A stretch of 64,000 bases of DNA from Closterium sp. Naga37s-1. Its lineage: Eukaryota > Streptophyta > Zygnematophyceae > Desmidiales > Closteriaceae. Below, one piece after another: positions 46,713 to 58,254 of the stretch; position 1 is the first letter of the stretch, and every line of letters begins with the position of its first letter. The stretch spans positions 248,001 to 312,000 of the forward strand of contig CANJKZ010001153.1 in assembly GCA_947471745.1 (NCBI GenBank). Reading direction: 5' to 3'. Under the pieces are notes generated by a model that ran no database searches, was not told where the DNA came from, and saw only the letters and a list, made by a program, of their open reading frames with translations. A program made the translations under genes and the position numbers.

Positions 46713-47399
46713 TGCAGGCTGGTTGTTGGGTTCATTTCGGATTGCTGGGGGCTTTGTAGTGTTGGTGGGCTAGGGGGTGATGCGATCGTTCAATGTTCAG
46801 GCGCGCGTCGCGGGTCACAAATAAATTGACCATGCGGCTCGGTTTTTTTTTTTCGAGTAGTTCGCGCGCCAATCCAGTGTCAGAACTGTGCATCCGTCCG
46901 TTTGCAATTCGAACTGCCAAAAGTTCGGAATGTGAACCGTTGCTTGGAGGGAAAAGTGATGCGACAGGTCGAACCGTTGGCGACGTCGCCAATACCTTCA
47001 CAAAACAGTCACGACAAATGGCGAAACGGGTAACATATTCGCAAATCGGACGGTCCACGGTTCGAACCGTAGGGAGCAAAATGGAGACACGCCCTAACCC
47101 TGATACTACCTACGAGCCCATTGTGCCCCATGATCAAGGCCATGCTCGACTGAGGCCAAACTGCCCAGCCGAAAATGGGCCCCTGCAAGAGCATCGGGTG
47201 TACAGTAGACTTCGCAACAATCATATCGGCAGCGAAGGATTGGTGGTGTGCACCCCGAACTAAAACAAACGGCGAGGCATGGGAACCACTTCGGCTGCTT
47301 CGGATCAGACTCGGTAAAACTGTGAGGCTAGCCAAGAAAACAATTTGGTTTCGGGTTTTGTTGCAGCAAACATCGTAGGTATGGTAACACTCGGTAGAG

Positions 47400-47402
<3 letters not shown>
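46713..47402. other. Upstream region of the Myb/SANT gene, up to the LINE tail
   Basis: No gene recognised. GGTTCGAACCGT (about 47059) is a 12-bp near-palindrome, and a related GGTCGAACCGT occurs near 46976. Together they might be paired protein sites of a promoter reading left. A T run lies at 46843-46852. This is weak evidence. Confidence 0.35.

Positions 47403-47461
<59 letters not shown>
47403..47461 (-). repeat. LINE poly(A) tail (59-nt T run on the plus strand)
   Basis: An unbroken run of 59 T immediately left of the LINE 3' UTR. Long pure tails shorten quickly, so this points to a young insertion or to an assembly limit on homopolymer length. Confidence 0.9.
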
Positions 47462-47463
<2 letters not shown>

Positions 47464-47560
47464 TGAAAGCTTACACAATACAGTACAAGCAAAACACTTC
47501 AGTCGTAACTGATGAACTGGGATCAGGCTGACAAAATTTCGCCTGGCCCTCCCCACAGCT

Positions 47561-48694
47561 TTACGGTGGCTTCACAAAGGTCCTCGGGTTCGACCAGATA
47601 GACTGAAAATCACCTTGCCACTTCAACCCCACTACCTCGCTGACGCATATCCGCCGCATGACACGTGCCTCATCCTCCGCCAAGTTCCACCTCGCCTTAT
47701 CCTTCCTCGCCTGCTTGCTTGGTTTGCCACAGTAGATTCTCGCATGTTTGTTGAACTCGACATTAATCCTCCTGAGCACCTTCCGTGCCTGGAACCTCTT
47801 CACCTTACGAAGCGACACATCACACCTTCCCAACCAAACCTGGTGCATCGCCACCGCCGCCATTGTAGCCTCGGGAAAACCGGACTTCGTTTCCTCTTCC
47901 CCAAACACAAAATCTGCCAACCTGTCAACCCGCCTTGCTGGCTGCATCATGCTGAGCGCCGATTTGACAGCACGGGCCACTGGTGCCACACTCCTGCATT
48001 CCAGCAAACAATGTTCCATCGTCTCCTCCAGCCCGCAGTTCGGGCATGCCACCCCCCCTTTCACAAACGAAACCCTCTCCCCCACTTGCAAGTTGAGGTT
48101 GTGCACGCGGAGGAGCAAATCTCTCGCCTTGGCTGGAACCACCAAAGAGTCCCGGACCCTCTTGCTCCTCTCCCAGTCAATTTTTCTGCCCGCCCGGGCC
48201 TCCCAGCTCAACCTCTTCCCTTCCACCGCCTCTATCCCCTTGCTTGGCTCTCTGAGTTCCCTCACTGGAACCACCACCTCTTCTTTGAATAGCGATGAGC
48301 TGAGCAACCGAGCCCTTGGATCCCCGGCCTCCCGTATCGCCTGCTCACGGGATAACCTCGCCGGCACCACACTGTCGCAGCACAGCACCAGCCTTACATC
48401 CCACGACGTGCGCTCTCCTTTGCCGCTGAGCCCCCGAAGCTCCACCTTTTTGCCCATCTTGCCGCAGATTTCCCAGAGACACCTTTGTCCGCTTGGAAGC
48501 CTGTTACACACCACCGATGATTCTGCCGCGACTTCCTCCGCCGTCAGAAGCGCCAACAGCCACTGTCGCCACCGCTCTGGTGCCGCGTTGAACGCCTTCA
48601 GCGCCATCTCCGCCTCTTTCCCGCCCAACTCCCTTGCCAGTGTCTCCTCCTTGTGCCATCCCATTTCCTCTGCACCATGTCGCGCATTCGCCAC
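47561..48694 (-). pseudogene. LINE ORF2 C-terminal part (zf-RVT region)
   Basis: 377 codons in a different frame from the main ORF2, overlapping it by 97 bp (48598-48694). Contains a reverse-transcriptase-associated zinc finger, CPNCGLEETMEHCLLEC, then a helical basic tail ending KWQGDFQSIWSNPRTF. The overlapping segments encode KVANARHGAEEMGWHK-type sequence that continues the main ORF, so a single indel separates the two. Confidence 0.85.
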
Positions 48695-51546
48695 TTTCTC
48701 AGCTTCTCCGTACCCTTCTGCCCACCGAACGGGGCGTCACCGCGGTGAATGATGTGCCTGTTATAGCACAGAAACTCCTCTTCTGCATCCCACCTAGACG
48801 CCGCCCCTGGTACTGCCACCACCGTTGACTTTAACAAAGTCTTACACAGCCTTGCCCACCTCCTGCTTTTAAACAAGCCTCCTCTCAGTACCGCCTTATG
48901 TGCATACAGCGTCGCCCACCCAAGAGGTAGGCCTGCCGCTTTCTCCGACAAACCTCTTCTTAGTGAGCATTCCTGCTGCAGCGCCATTCCCGCGCACCTC
49001 ATCGCCACACTATCGATTCTCCCCCTCGGATCTATCACCCCCAGTCCCCCTTGCTCCCTTGGCGTGTATATCAGATCCCCGCTCCAGAGCCTGAAGTGCC
49101 GCTCTGTGTCTGCATGATTACCGGACACAAAGTTTTCAATCAACTTCTCTACCCTACGCCACAGCAGGTCGTCCGGCGGGTACACCTGCGCTTGAAAGAG
49201 GAAGATCGGCAGGACGTAGCTGTTGATGATGGTCACCCGAGCTCCTGTCGTGAGATACTTGTTGCTCCACTTGCTCAGTTCTCCTGCCGCTCTGTCAAAG
49301 GCCTTTTCCCACGTTGCCTCCGCGTCCCCCCCGGGGGAGATCCACACTCCAAGAAGCCTTTCAACCTCGTTTGCCCCCACCCACTTGTACTCCGTATCCC
49401 CTGGTGCCTGTTGTCCCACATTCCTCCCTAACGGCAGGACCGCAGACTTCCCCTTGTTCACTTTCAGCCCCGACACCTCCGCGTACTCTTGCAGCAGCAC
49501 GCCCGCATCCTTCAATTGCTGCTCTCCCTCCAGCAGCAAGGTCGTGTCATCCGCGTACCCCACATATGACAGCCTGTCGCAGTTACCTTCCCCGATTCCC
49601 AGCTTCCTTTCCTCTGCTAACCGGCTCAGTGGCTCCACCGCGCACAAGAAAAGGTACGGCGCCAGTGGGCAGCCTTGGCGCACCCCTTTCCTCATCTCGA
49701 TTTGCTCTCCCACCCAGCCGTTAACACACAGCCTTGTGTGAACATCTCTGTGCAGGGCCTCTATCCACCGTACAAATCTCGGCGGGAAGCCCAGCTTGGC
49801 GACTGTGTCCATCATGAAGCCCCTGCGCACTGAATCGTACGCCTTCTCGAAGTCGATCAGGAGTAGGTACCAGTCACTGTTCTCGTTCCGGCCTGCTTCA
49901 ATCATATCAGCTACCATCGACACTGCGTCCGTTAACCTCCTCCCAGGTAAGAAGCCGTACTGCTCCTTTGAGATCACCTGACCCAGCACCGCCTTCATCC
50001 TCGTCGCTACCACTTTCGCGAGGAGTTTGTACACCCCTGAAAGCAGTGTAATCGGCCTATAATTCTTTATATCCGTCTCCGCACCTTTCTTGTACAGCAG
50101 TATAGTGACCGCCTCATTTGCCGCATCCGGCAACTTCCCTGTCGCGGTGAACTCCCAGATCATCTTCATCATCGGCTCCCGCAGCAACTCCCAATGCCGC
50201 TGGAAAAGCTCTTTGGGCAGCCCGTCCCATCCTGGTGATTTGTCGTTGGCCAGCTCTTTGAGCGCCTGCTTAACCTCCTGCTCTGACCAGTCTTTCGTCA
50301 GGCTCTCTGCAGCCACCACGTCCAGCGTCTTCCTCGGCGACCATTCCAGCCTTGGCTCGGTACCACCTGCCAGCGCTTCATCGAACACCTCTTTGAAATG
50401 ACAGGTAGCCGCATCCAGTATTTCCCGTGCCTCTGTGTGGCTGACCCCATTTCTCACCAACTCCTTTATCCCCGTTCTTGCCTTCCTACTCTTGACCAGC
50501 GCCGTCAGGAAACTCGTTGGCGCTTCCCCAACCAGCTGTATCTTGAGCCCTGTCCTTAACTGCATCAAATTCCTCCTCCCATCCCAATATCTTTGCAGCA
50601 TCGCCTCCCGGCTGGACAGCAGCGCCTGCACCTCATCGTCGTAGGGTTCAGCCATCACCTTGTGTTGTAATTGCTCTACTTGCTCCTCCAGAATACCCCT
50701 CGTGAGCTTCACCCGCTTCCTCTCCTCTTTGTCATACTTCCTCAGCTTCGCAGTTAAGCCCCTCGTCAACCTGTCGAAGTCACCACAGCCTTCTTCTCGG
50801 TGCTTCCGAACCACTTCCGCAATCGCTTTCGCCACTCCTGGCCGCTTCAACAGCCTTGCCGGGAAACGCCACAACCCCGGGCCTGATTCACGCGGGCCCC
50901 TCCACCCAAGCCTCAACCTCACTGCAAACTTATGGTCTGTAATCCCCACCGGCACCTTCTTGTGCTTCACCTCCATCACCAGGTGCAGCATGGACTGGGA
51001 CACTAGCACCCTGTCAATCCTCGAGCTGACCTTCGCCGACTTGCAGTAGAAAGTAAACTGTCTCTCGTCCGGATACAGCTCCCGAAACACATCCTTCGCG
51101 TGGAAATCCCCTAGCATCTGCATCATTCGGCCGTTATCGCCCGTCACCCCCTGCCTGTTTGACTTGTCGAGTATGGGGTCTCCAATCATGTTGAAATCCC
51201 CTGCCACCACAAGATCCTCCCCCCTTGGCAGGCTGTCCGTAACGTCCTTGAAGGCGGTGCCCAGGAAACTCCCCCTTGGTAGCGGTTGCGCAGGGAAATA
51301 CACCGCCAGTACCCGCAGCACCCTCGTCCCCCACCTCAGCCGGGCGTGTAACAGTCTACCCGAAGGGTGACGCTGAACATCCTCTATCTGTACCCCATCC
51401 TTGAAACTCAGGACGGCCAAACCGCCAGCTCTGGTAGGTGCTGCCACTGCGACCATGCTGCTGGGCCGCAGTTCAGTCCAGAAATTGTGGTCTTCCGCAA
51501 TTCTTGTGTCCGCCATTATTACATGTCTGCGGATGTTCTGATCCAA
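48598..51546 (-). pseudogene. LINE ORF2: AP endonuclease and reverse transcriptase
   Basis: 982 codons. Endonuclease domain (about residues 1-215): VIMADTRI, VVAGDFNMIGD near 114, SRIDRVLVS near 175 and ITDHKF near 202, the expected catalytic Asp-His. Reverse transcriptase (about 430-720): KSPGWDGLP, NYRPITLLSGVYK near 495, LIDFEKAYDSV near 563, GVRQGCPLAPYLF near 621 and YADD near 664. L1-like order and size. Target-primed reverse transcription is its known mode. The frame is open throughout, but the N-terminal and C-terminal parts lie in other frames, so this copy is not intact as read. Confidence 0.9.
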
Positions 51547-51640
51547 CGTTTGACTGCTTGTTGCTTTCCTAGACTTCCCAGGCCGTTGACATTCAGGGAC
51601 AGAAAAATTATCCGGTTGGTGTTATCCATTAATCAACCTT

Positions 51641-52364
51641 TGCCGCTGCCCCCACGCATCCACAGGGCGGTGAAACAACAGCTCTCAGTGACTACAGCAT
51701 TTTGTAACGTCTCACTTGGTCAGGTTAAATCAAGGGGAGTAGCCGTTCACCATTAGCAAAAAAAAAAGGCTCGAGACTGTCCAAGCGTCGGATGGACTCC
51801 TTACTTCGAAATGCACTCTTACGCTACACTACCGATCAGGGAGCCGACTGTTATGGGGAGTTTCGATTGGCTAAAATTCTACATGCTAATCAGAGCGAGA
51901 CGAGCGACGTAGCTTTGGGGGTGCGCGGGACCGGAGACGAACAACAGTGTTACTATTCGAGGTCGGGTAGTCTTCGTCGTTTTTCCTACTGGTGCAGCGT
52001 TTCCGAGCCGGAGGGACCATTGCTCGTCGCGACGCTTCACCGCGACTTGGAATGCCTCGACACCCGAGTCGGAGGGACCATTCTCCGGACGAATCTATCA
52101 TTAAACCGCTCGACGCGGCAACGCAGCAGTACTATTTCTCATTCTCAGAGGCCTCGGGAATTCAGAAGCCTCTGAGAATCAGAAGCTGGGCTCGAGGCCT
52201 CGTTGATCATCATATAAACTCGCACAGCTGCACCAGAATCCTTACCATTTCCGCCTCTTCATCCTCGCATCACACGAGTAGCAGTAGTACTACTTCTCTG
52301 CTGCCTCGCCATAACTACTACTACTATTATTACTTCTACCACTCGTAGTGGTTACAACATCATC
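51641..52364 (+). promoter_or_regulatory. Upstream region of gene A
   Basis: About 720 bp with no gene. Seen: a direct repeat GGAGGGACCATT (about 52010 and 52072), and a perfect 12-bp inverted repeat ATTCTCAGAGGC (52141-52152) / GCCTCTGAGAAT (52168-52179) with a 15-nt spacer, about 190 bp before the proposed start codon. An ACTACTACTATTATTACTTC stretch lies near 52315. Assignment as promoter or 5' UTR rests on position only. Confidence 0.45.
52141..52179. promoter_or_regulatory. 12-bp inverted repeat upstream of gene A
   Basis: Perfect arms ATTCTCAGAGGC and GCCTCTGAGAAT around a 15-nt spacer. It could be a dimer binding site or an RNA hairpin in a 5' UTR. Nothing else supports either reading. 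Confidence 0.4.
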
Positions 52365-55300
52365 ATGCCGCCGCTTCGGGGCGTCGGATCCTCCACGAGC
52401 ATTCTCCCGCTAATCACGGCCGGCCACGTGTCCTCCATATGGCACGACATCCTCCTCATTCCGCCCCCCCCTTCTTCCGCCGACTCCTTCACCTCCCCGC
52501 GCCACCCTGGTCCCCCCTTCCCCGCCTGCACCTTCTCCTTCGTCTGCCGCGCCGCCAAGTCCCCCTCCGCCGATCGCGGGCCTGCGAGCCAAAAGCTTCG
52601 GCGCCGCGACGATCCCCTCCTGCTGGAGAAGCGGAAGGTGGTCGTATTGGGCCTAGACGGCAGTCGTATTAAAGTGAAGACCGATTGCTACTTGGAGGCG
52701 TCGTCGCCTGCATCGCCGGCGTCGCCATCGCCGTCGCAATCGTCATCCTGCCGCAGACGTGCGTGCTCGCGTCGCGATCCATGTCGATGTTTTCCCGTTA
52801 TGATGCGAATGATGGTGATTCTGAATCTGGCGGTTCGGACGGTCGTAAGGACGAGCCGCGGGTTAACGAGCGCACAGATTCGCTTGTAACGGCGTGCGAC
52901 AACGTGCCGCTGGAGGCGCTGGAGATTGGGTCGCAGGCGCGCGAACCTGGCGACGCGTACGACGTTTATCCTCTGCTAGCGATACCCTTGCGACTGCAGG
53001 GATCTGGGCGAAACGGCATGCCGATTTCGTGGAGGATTGTAACCATCGCAGCGGACGACGAGCTGGTGACGAGCGGCAAGCTGAAACATTCCTTGGGCGA
53101 TTTGTTGGATCGCGTTCGCGAGTGGGCGAAAAAATCTGGATCCTGTGGCGAAATCGCGGCACCAGGTATGCCAAAACTGGTTACTAATACTTCCGTTGTC
53201 TCCAATCCATCCTCTTCCCCTCTCGCTCCCCCTTCCTACTCCCTGCCTTCCCTTCCCCTTCTCTCACCTCCCAGCCCCTTATTTTTTTTGCTCCTCCCCA
53301 AATATCCCGCCTTTGCTCGCTCCCGTTCCCTCCTTGCTCTCCCCCTGCTTTTCCTTTTCACTCCTTTCCCTCCGTACCTTGTTCGTTATTAGTAGCGCAT
53401 GCGATTTCTCTCCCCACGGTTCCCCTTGCTCGCTCGCTCCTTTCCCTCGCTCCTCGCTCTCGTCCACTGGATGATGATGAGATAAAACAAATGTTGGTAA
53501 GTTTATCTTCCTACATTGACAAACACAGAGTGACGCAAACGAAAAATTGTGAACGGTTGCTAGAAACTTCCTTCTTTTCTTTCTCCCTCCTCGCCTTGTT
53601 CGTTACTAGTGCATGTGATTTCTCTTTCCCTGGATGATGATGGTGGGATGATGATGGTGGGATGCAAACGAATATGAACGCTTGCTAAAGAACTCCTTTC
53701 CTTCTCCATCCTTTCCCTCCTTATTCCCTCCCTACCTTGTTCGTTACTAGCACATGTGATTTCTCCTCCCACGGTTCCCCTCGCTCTCTTTCACTGGATG
53801 ATGATAAGATAAAACAAAAATTTCCAAGTTTTATTCTCCACATTGACAAACGCAGAAGTCACAGAAACGGAAAATTGAGAACGCTTCTAGAAACTTTCCA
53901 GATCTTACGGAGACAGGTCTCCAGCTAAACCCCCTTCCCCTTCTCTTCCGCCGTCCCGTTTGCCTCTTTCCCCCCTCCCCTTTCCCCACCTCTCGCTCCC
54001 TTCTTTCTCCCTTTCCTCGCCCTCCCCCCTTCTCCTCATTCTCCCATGCTCTTACCACTGTTCCTCGTTCACCCCCTTCCTCGCATTCTCCCGTGCTCTC
54101 CCCGCTGTTTCTCGTCCCCCGCAGGTCGCTCCCCCAATCCATTCTTCAGCGCTTCTCGCTCCCTTGCGGAAGAGGCGGAAGGAGAGGCTCGCGGAGGTCA
54201 ATCCGGACTTGAAGACTCGAGAACTAAGGGCCAGGAGAGGGACGCGTGGGGCGGCAGAAGCGGGGGAGGAGCTCTGATACGCGTTTCAAGAATGGACGGT
54301 CGAGATTCGATGATCGGACGCGTGGCGCTAGGAGCGGATGATCTCGAGGAGGAATGGGGGAGGTCTGGAAGGAGAGCAGAGGAAGCGGAGGATGAAGCGG
54401 AGCAAGCAGCAAGGCAAGCCAGGCGAGCGGAGCAGACGGAGCAAGCAAAGGAAGCGGAGCAGACGGTGGTGCATGCTGACAGCACGTGGCGGATCCTCTG
54501 TGCCACCCTGCGCAACCCTGATCTTAAGCGCAAGGAGAAACAGCAGGGCGGCTCTCAGCTGCCCGAGAAGCAGCGGCAGCAGCAATTACTGCAGGAGCAG
54601 GAGCGGCGGCGGCAGCAGGAGCAACTGCAGCAGCAGCAGGAGCGGCAGAACAGGCTTTTCCGCAGCCCTGTACTATCATGCCATTCCTCCAGCGACCTAC
54701 CCGTTCCCTCTTGGTCCTTCTCTTCCTCTCCCCCTTCCTCTCCTCCGTCTTCCCCTCCCTTTGACGCGCTTCAAAAGTCCTCTCCTCCATCTTCCTCCTC
54801 TGCTCTGTCGTCTCGCTTCGACCGTCCCTCGACCTCAGCCTCGTCAGCTTCGATATCAGTCAAGGCCGCGGGTTCCGGCCGGCCGGGGTATCAAATCCGC
54901 CAAACCAGATCTGATACGGAGGTCAGCACCACAGTTGAGTGGAGGCTGATCGCTCCTCCCGAGAGCTATGGTCTTCCGGGGATGGTCTCTCCTCGCGGGC
55001 CGGGGGAGAACAGAGGAAGAGGATTTGGAAGAGGGGAAGGGGGAGGTGGTGGAGGAGGAGGAGGAGAGAAAGGCGGGGTCGCAAGGAGAGCGATGATCAA
55101 CCACAAGCAGAGCCAGAGCATGGATTTCGCTTCAATGATGAAAAACAGCGACTGGCTTCAGAACCCTGAGTCTGCTGGTCGGCTTGCGGTCTCTGCTGCT
55201 AAGGTTGCAGCAGCAGCGGCGGCAGCAGCAGCGGGATCCGTGAAGTCACAAGTTGTTACGACCTTTGAGACGTCGCAAAAGGCTGCGGAATCTATGAAGG

Positions 55301-57218
55301 CACAAGTGGTTACTGGAGTCACGGCGACAGCCACAGCTGCTGCTGTTGCCGCCAACCGGAATGTCGTCGCAGTGAAGGCGGCAAGAAATGTAGCGGTTAA
55401 CGGCGCCAGGACTGTAGCAGGATCGGTGGCAGACACTGTAGCAGACTCTTTGGCAGGAACTGTAGCAGGCACTGTAGCAGGAGATGTAGCAGTGAATGTA
55501 GCACGATCTGTTGCACGGACTTTCTCTCCCCAGTCCTCTATTCTCAGCCAGCGCAATGGTCCTGCTGTATTAACTCTCAAGCCAAATCTTCCTCCTCTCT
55601 CCCCTCCTGTCACCAACCCATCACGACCTCCTCCCCTCACTCCCTCCTCTCAATCCCCTCGTCCCATTCCCTCCTCTCAATCCCCTCGTCCCTCTTCCTC
55701 ACCTCGACCCCCTCCTATCACTACCGCGTCTCGATCCCCTCCACTCACTCCCTCTTCTCAATCCCCCGTCTCGCTTCCTCATCTCGCACCCCTCCTCTCA
55801 GTCCCTCATCTCGGCCCCCTCATCTCGCTCCCTCATCTCAGTCCCCTCGTCTCGCCTCATCTCGTCCCCCTCCCATCACCACCTCGTCTCGATCCCCCCC
55901 TCACACTCCCTCATCTCGGTCCCCCGGTCTCACTTCCTCTTCTCGACCCCCTCCTTTCAGTCCCGCGTCTCGACCCCCACCTCTCGCTCCCTCGCCGCGA
56001 TCCTCTCGTCCCACTTCCCCATCTCGACCCCCTCCTCTCGCTCCCTCATCTGAATCCCCTCGTCTCGCCTCATCTCGTCCCCCTCCTCTCACTCCCCCAT
56101 CTCGATCCCCTCCTCTCACTCCCTCGTCTCGATCCCCCCCTCCCACTCCCTCATCCCTGTCCCCTCCTCTCACTCCCTCTCACTCGTCCACCGCCTCCCT
56201 ATCCCCCACTGCTCGCCCCTCCATCCTAAAATCACCTGCTACCTCCACGGCTTCTTCTCCCAGATTTGGCAAGCAGGTTTCCTGGAACCTTCACCCAGAT
56301 AGCCCATCCCCCCCTGCCAATGCAACATCTGGGGGGGCTAGATCACCAAGGGGAGGGGGCCCTAAATCAGCAGAAGGAGGGGGGTACCGGGCCATTGCAC
56401 GAAGGGCATCGTGGCATGGAGACACCTCTGATGACATGCTTGCTGATAACATCCTTGCTGCTGACATCCGTTCTGCTGCTGACATCCGTTCTGCTGTTGA
56501 CATCCGTTCTGCTGTTGACATCCGTTCTGCTGTTGGCATCCGTGCCGCTGCGCCTGCAGGTGCCATAGGCAGGCGGGCAGGGAATGTTTTTGATAAGTTT
56601 GCTGGTGAAGCTGCTGAGGCTACTCAGGGAACAATGGTCCCAGCAGGTGCTGCTGCTGCTGCTGCTTCTGCCGCTCCGGCTGCTGCTGCTGGCGGTGTTG
56701 TTGGTGCTGCTGCTGGTGATGGTGGTGTTGGTGGTGCTGCTGCTGGTGCTGCTGGTGCTGCTGGTGCTGCTTCTGCTGCTGGTGTCAATGCTGCTGGTAC
56801 TTCTGCTGCTGGTGCCAATGCTGCTGGTGCTGCTGCTGGTGCTGCTCGTACTGCTGCTCCTCCTGCTGCAACGGCTGCTGGTGCAGCTGTAACTGCAGCT
56901 GCATTTTCAATGTCTTCCGGTGCTTCCCCACTCACTGCTCGAACCGTCGCAGTAAAGCCTCAATCCTCCAGGCCTTTCGTGAATCGTCCTTCTTCTAAGG
57001 TTCCTGTAAAGAGTGTGAGCTCTGACCAAATTCGCAGCCGTTTTGCAGCAGCTGGATATGCGAGCGAGTCGGAAGTTTCCCGGCGTGGGAAAGCTTCAGC
57101 AAGAAGAGGAGGAAGAAAGGCACGTGCTGCATTTGTGGTGGTGCCTAGGCGCAGCGTGCACACGCAAAACTTAAGCGACGACGCAGGGTTTGGATCCCCT
57201 ATTCTTTCTCCAAAATAG
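52365..57218 (+). CDS. Gene A: unknown Ser/Pro/Ala-rich protein with introns
   Basis: Proposed model: exon 1 52365-52637 (ATG at 52365), exon 2 52757-53165, exon 3 54125-57218. Intron 2 (GTATGC...CCCCCGCAG, 53166-54124) joins phase 1 exactly, giving EIAAPG/RSPNPFF. The first intron (GTGGTC...CCGCAG, 119 bp) also fits phase but is less certain; without it, a frame from about 52685 would start with a hydrophobic stretch. Exon 3 encodes a Glu/Ala coiled-coil-like segment, STWRILC, a Gln-rich run, RLFRSPVL, WRLIAPPESYGLPG, a Gly-rich run, DFASMMKNSDWL, Ala/Val repeats, a Ser/Pro-rich tract, VSWN, RRASWH, FDKFAGEAAEA and a basic end RGGRKARAAFVV. In the Ser/Pro tract, near the C run at about 55763, the frame must slip by one base to continue to the stop at 57218. 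This may be a sequencing error, a real lesion or a small intron. No known family is recognised. The relative at 1636-5030 supports that the frame is real. Confidence 0.6.
53385..53905 (+). repeat. Three imperfect copies of an approx. 120-180 bp unit in gene A intron 2
   Basis: The copies share TTCGTTA.TAG..CATG.GATTTCTC, CACGGTTCCCC, CTGGATGATGATGA, GATAAAACAAA, ACATTGACAAAC and GAACG.TTGCTAGAAACTTCC. The middle copy (about 53600-53700) is shorter and carries a GATGATGATGGTGG subrepeat. Confidence 0.75.
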
Positions 57219-58254
57219 ACTTCATGAAATAATGGGCTGCTGCATGTTTATGTCCTTTTTGGTTTCTTCCTAGGTGTTTTAACACTTCTGAAAACTCTAG
57301 TTAAGTTGTTCTTAGAAAGTTAATGCGCCTTAGACTTAGTTCTGTCTGCTTGCAAACGCGGCTTTGGGTATCGAGGAAAATCTGCACCCTGCGTTCTTGC
57401 CATGTGTGCTGTGCTGGTCCAGTCCAGAGAAATCCCTTCCAGTCTCACTCGTTTGTGCCCGAACCAGTGCGGTTCCCCAATTATCCCATGGTACCCAGCG
57501 GATGTATCCGAATACCGTTCTAAAACGTAACACACCAGACTAAACCGACGATACATGGATTTCAGAATCTGGATTCTGCTTGTTTGTTCGCTTGCTCGCC
57601 CAAGCTAAACACTGCGCAAGCATACATCCCATTCTGAGCTCAAAACGAAGGATTTCAGGATTCGAAATTTGGTCTTCCGAGCAGTAGCCGAAGTCACATC
57701 CTCGAGATTACATATACCTTTTCTTGGAAATTCTGACCGAGCTTATTAGATTTGGTACCAAGAGGAGAACCACATCCTTTTGTCGCCTTTTTATCCTCTT
57801 TCTTTTGAGACGCCGGGGAATGCACAACCTCGCGTCGAGTCCCGAGGGCGGTTCGGTTCAACAGCTGCCAATGTCCACGTGGAATTTCCAAGAATCAACG
57901 TAGGACCTGGCACTGCCTCTTTAGCTGCGGAACCAGTAACCACGTGGCTTCTGGAGAGGCGTTCTCTGCTGCATGCTTGCTATTGCTGACTCTAAACGTA
58001 CCGTCACGGTACTACGGTAGTACAAGCCCTAGCCGGGTGTTGATCACGAGTAACAAACACTTCGCTAAGAGCGCGTCTCACCGAGCGACCGTATTTGACG
58101 CTGTTATCGAGGGGAAATTTTCCGCTAACCCCGCTCCTACACGGTTTGCGATCAATTTCCCTGTTGTCTGGTAGAAAATGATGTACTAGGGGTAGTGTTT
58201 CCCGTCCTCAACGCTGCGTCAATTCGCACCGCTTCTAACTCCGATTCTGCCGCC
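57219..58254. other. Spacer between gene A and gene B
   Basis: Gene A 3' flank followed by the gene B upstream region. No further gene, element end or clear motif. Short frames (for example 57320-57560) lack features. Confidence 0.5.

Larger units (their letters stand above)
47403..51640 (-). mobile_element. L1-like LINE, minus strand
   Basis: A non-LTR retrotransposon with its poly(A) tail at the left (T run 47403-47461), a short 3' UTR (47462-47560), then ORF2 reading leftwards from about 51628. The ORF2 start reads MDNTNRIIFLSLNVNGLGS, a typical endonuclease beginning, and then shifts frame near 51535. The main frame is 51546-48598. A second frame change lies near 48600-48694, after which the C-terminal zinc-finger part continues to 47561. 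No ORF1 is seen, so the copy is 5'-truncated or ORF1 is unrecognised. I found no target duplication, and the right end is uncertain. Confidence 0.9.

Noticed and set aside
47403-47461. Assembly gap filler
   Set aside because: The T run sits exactly at the 3' end of a LINE in the right orientation, so a poly(A) tail is the better reading.
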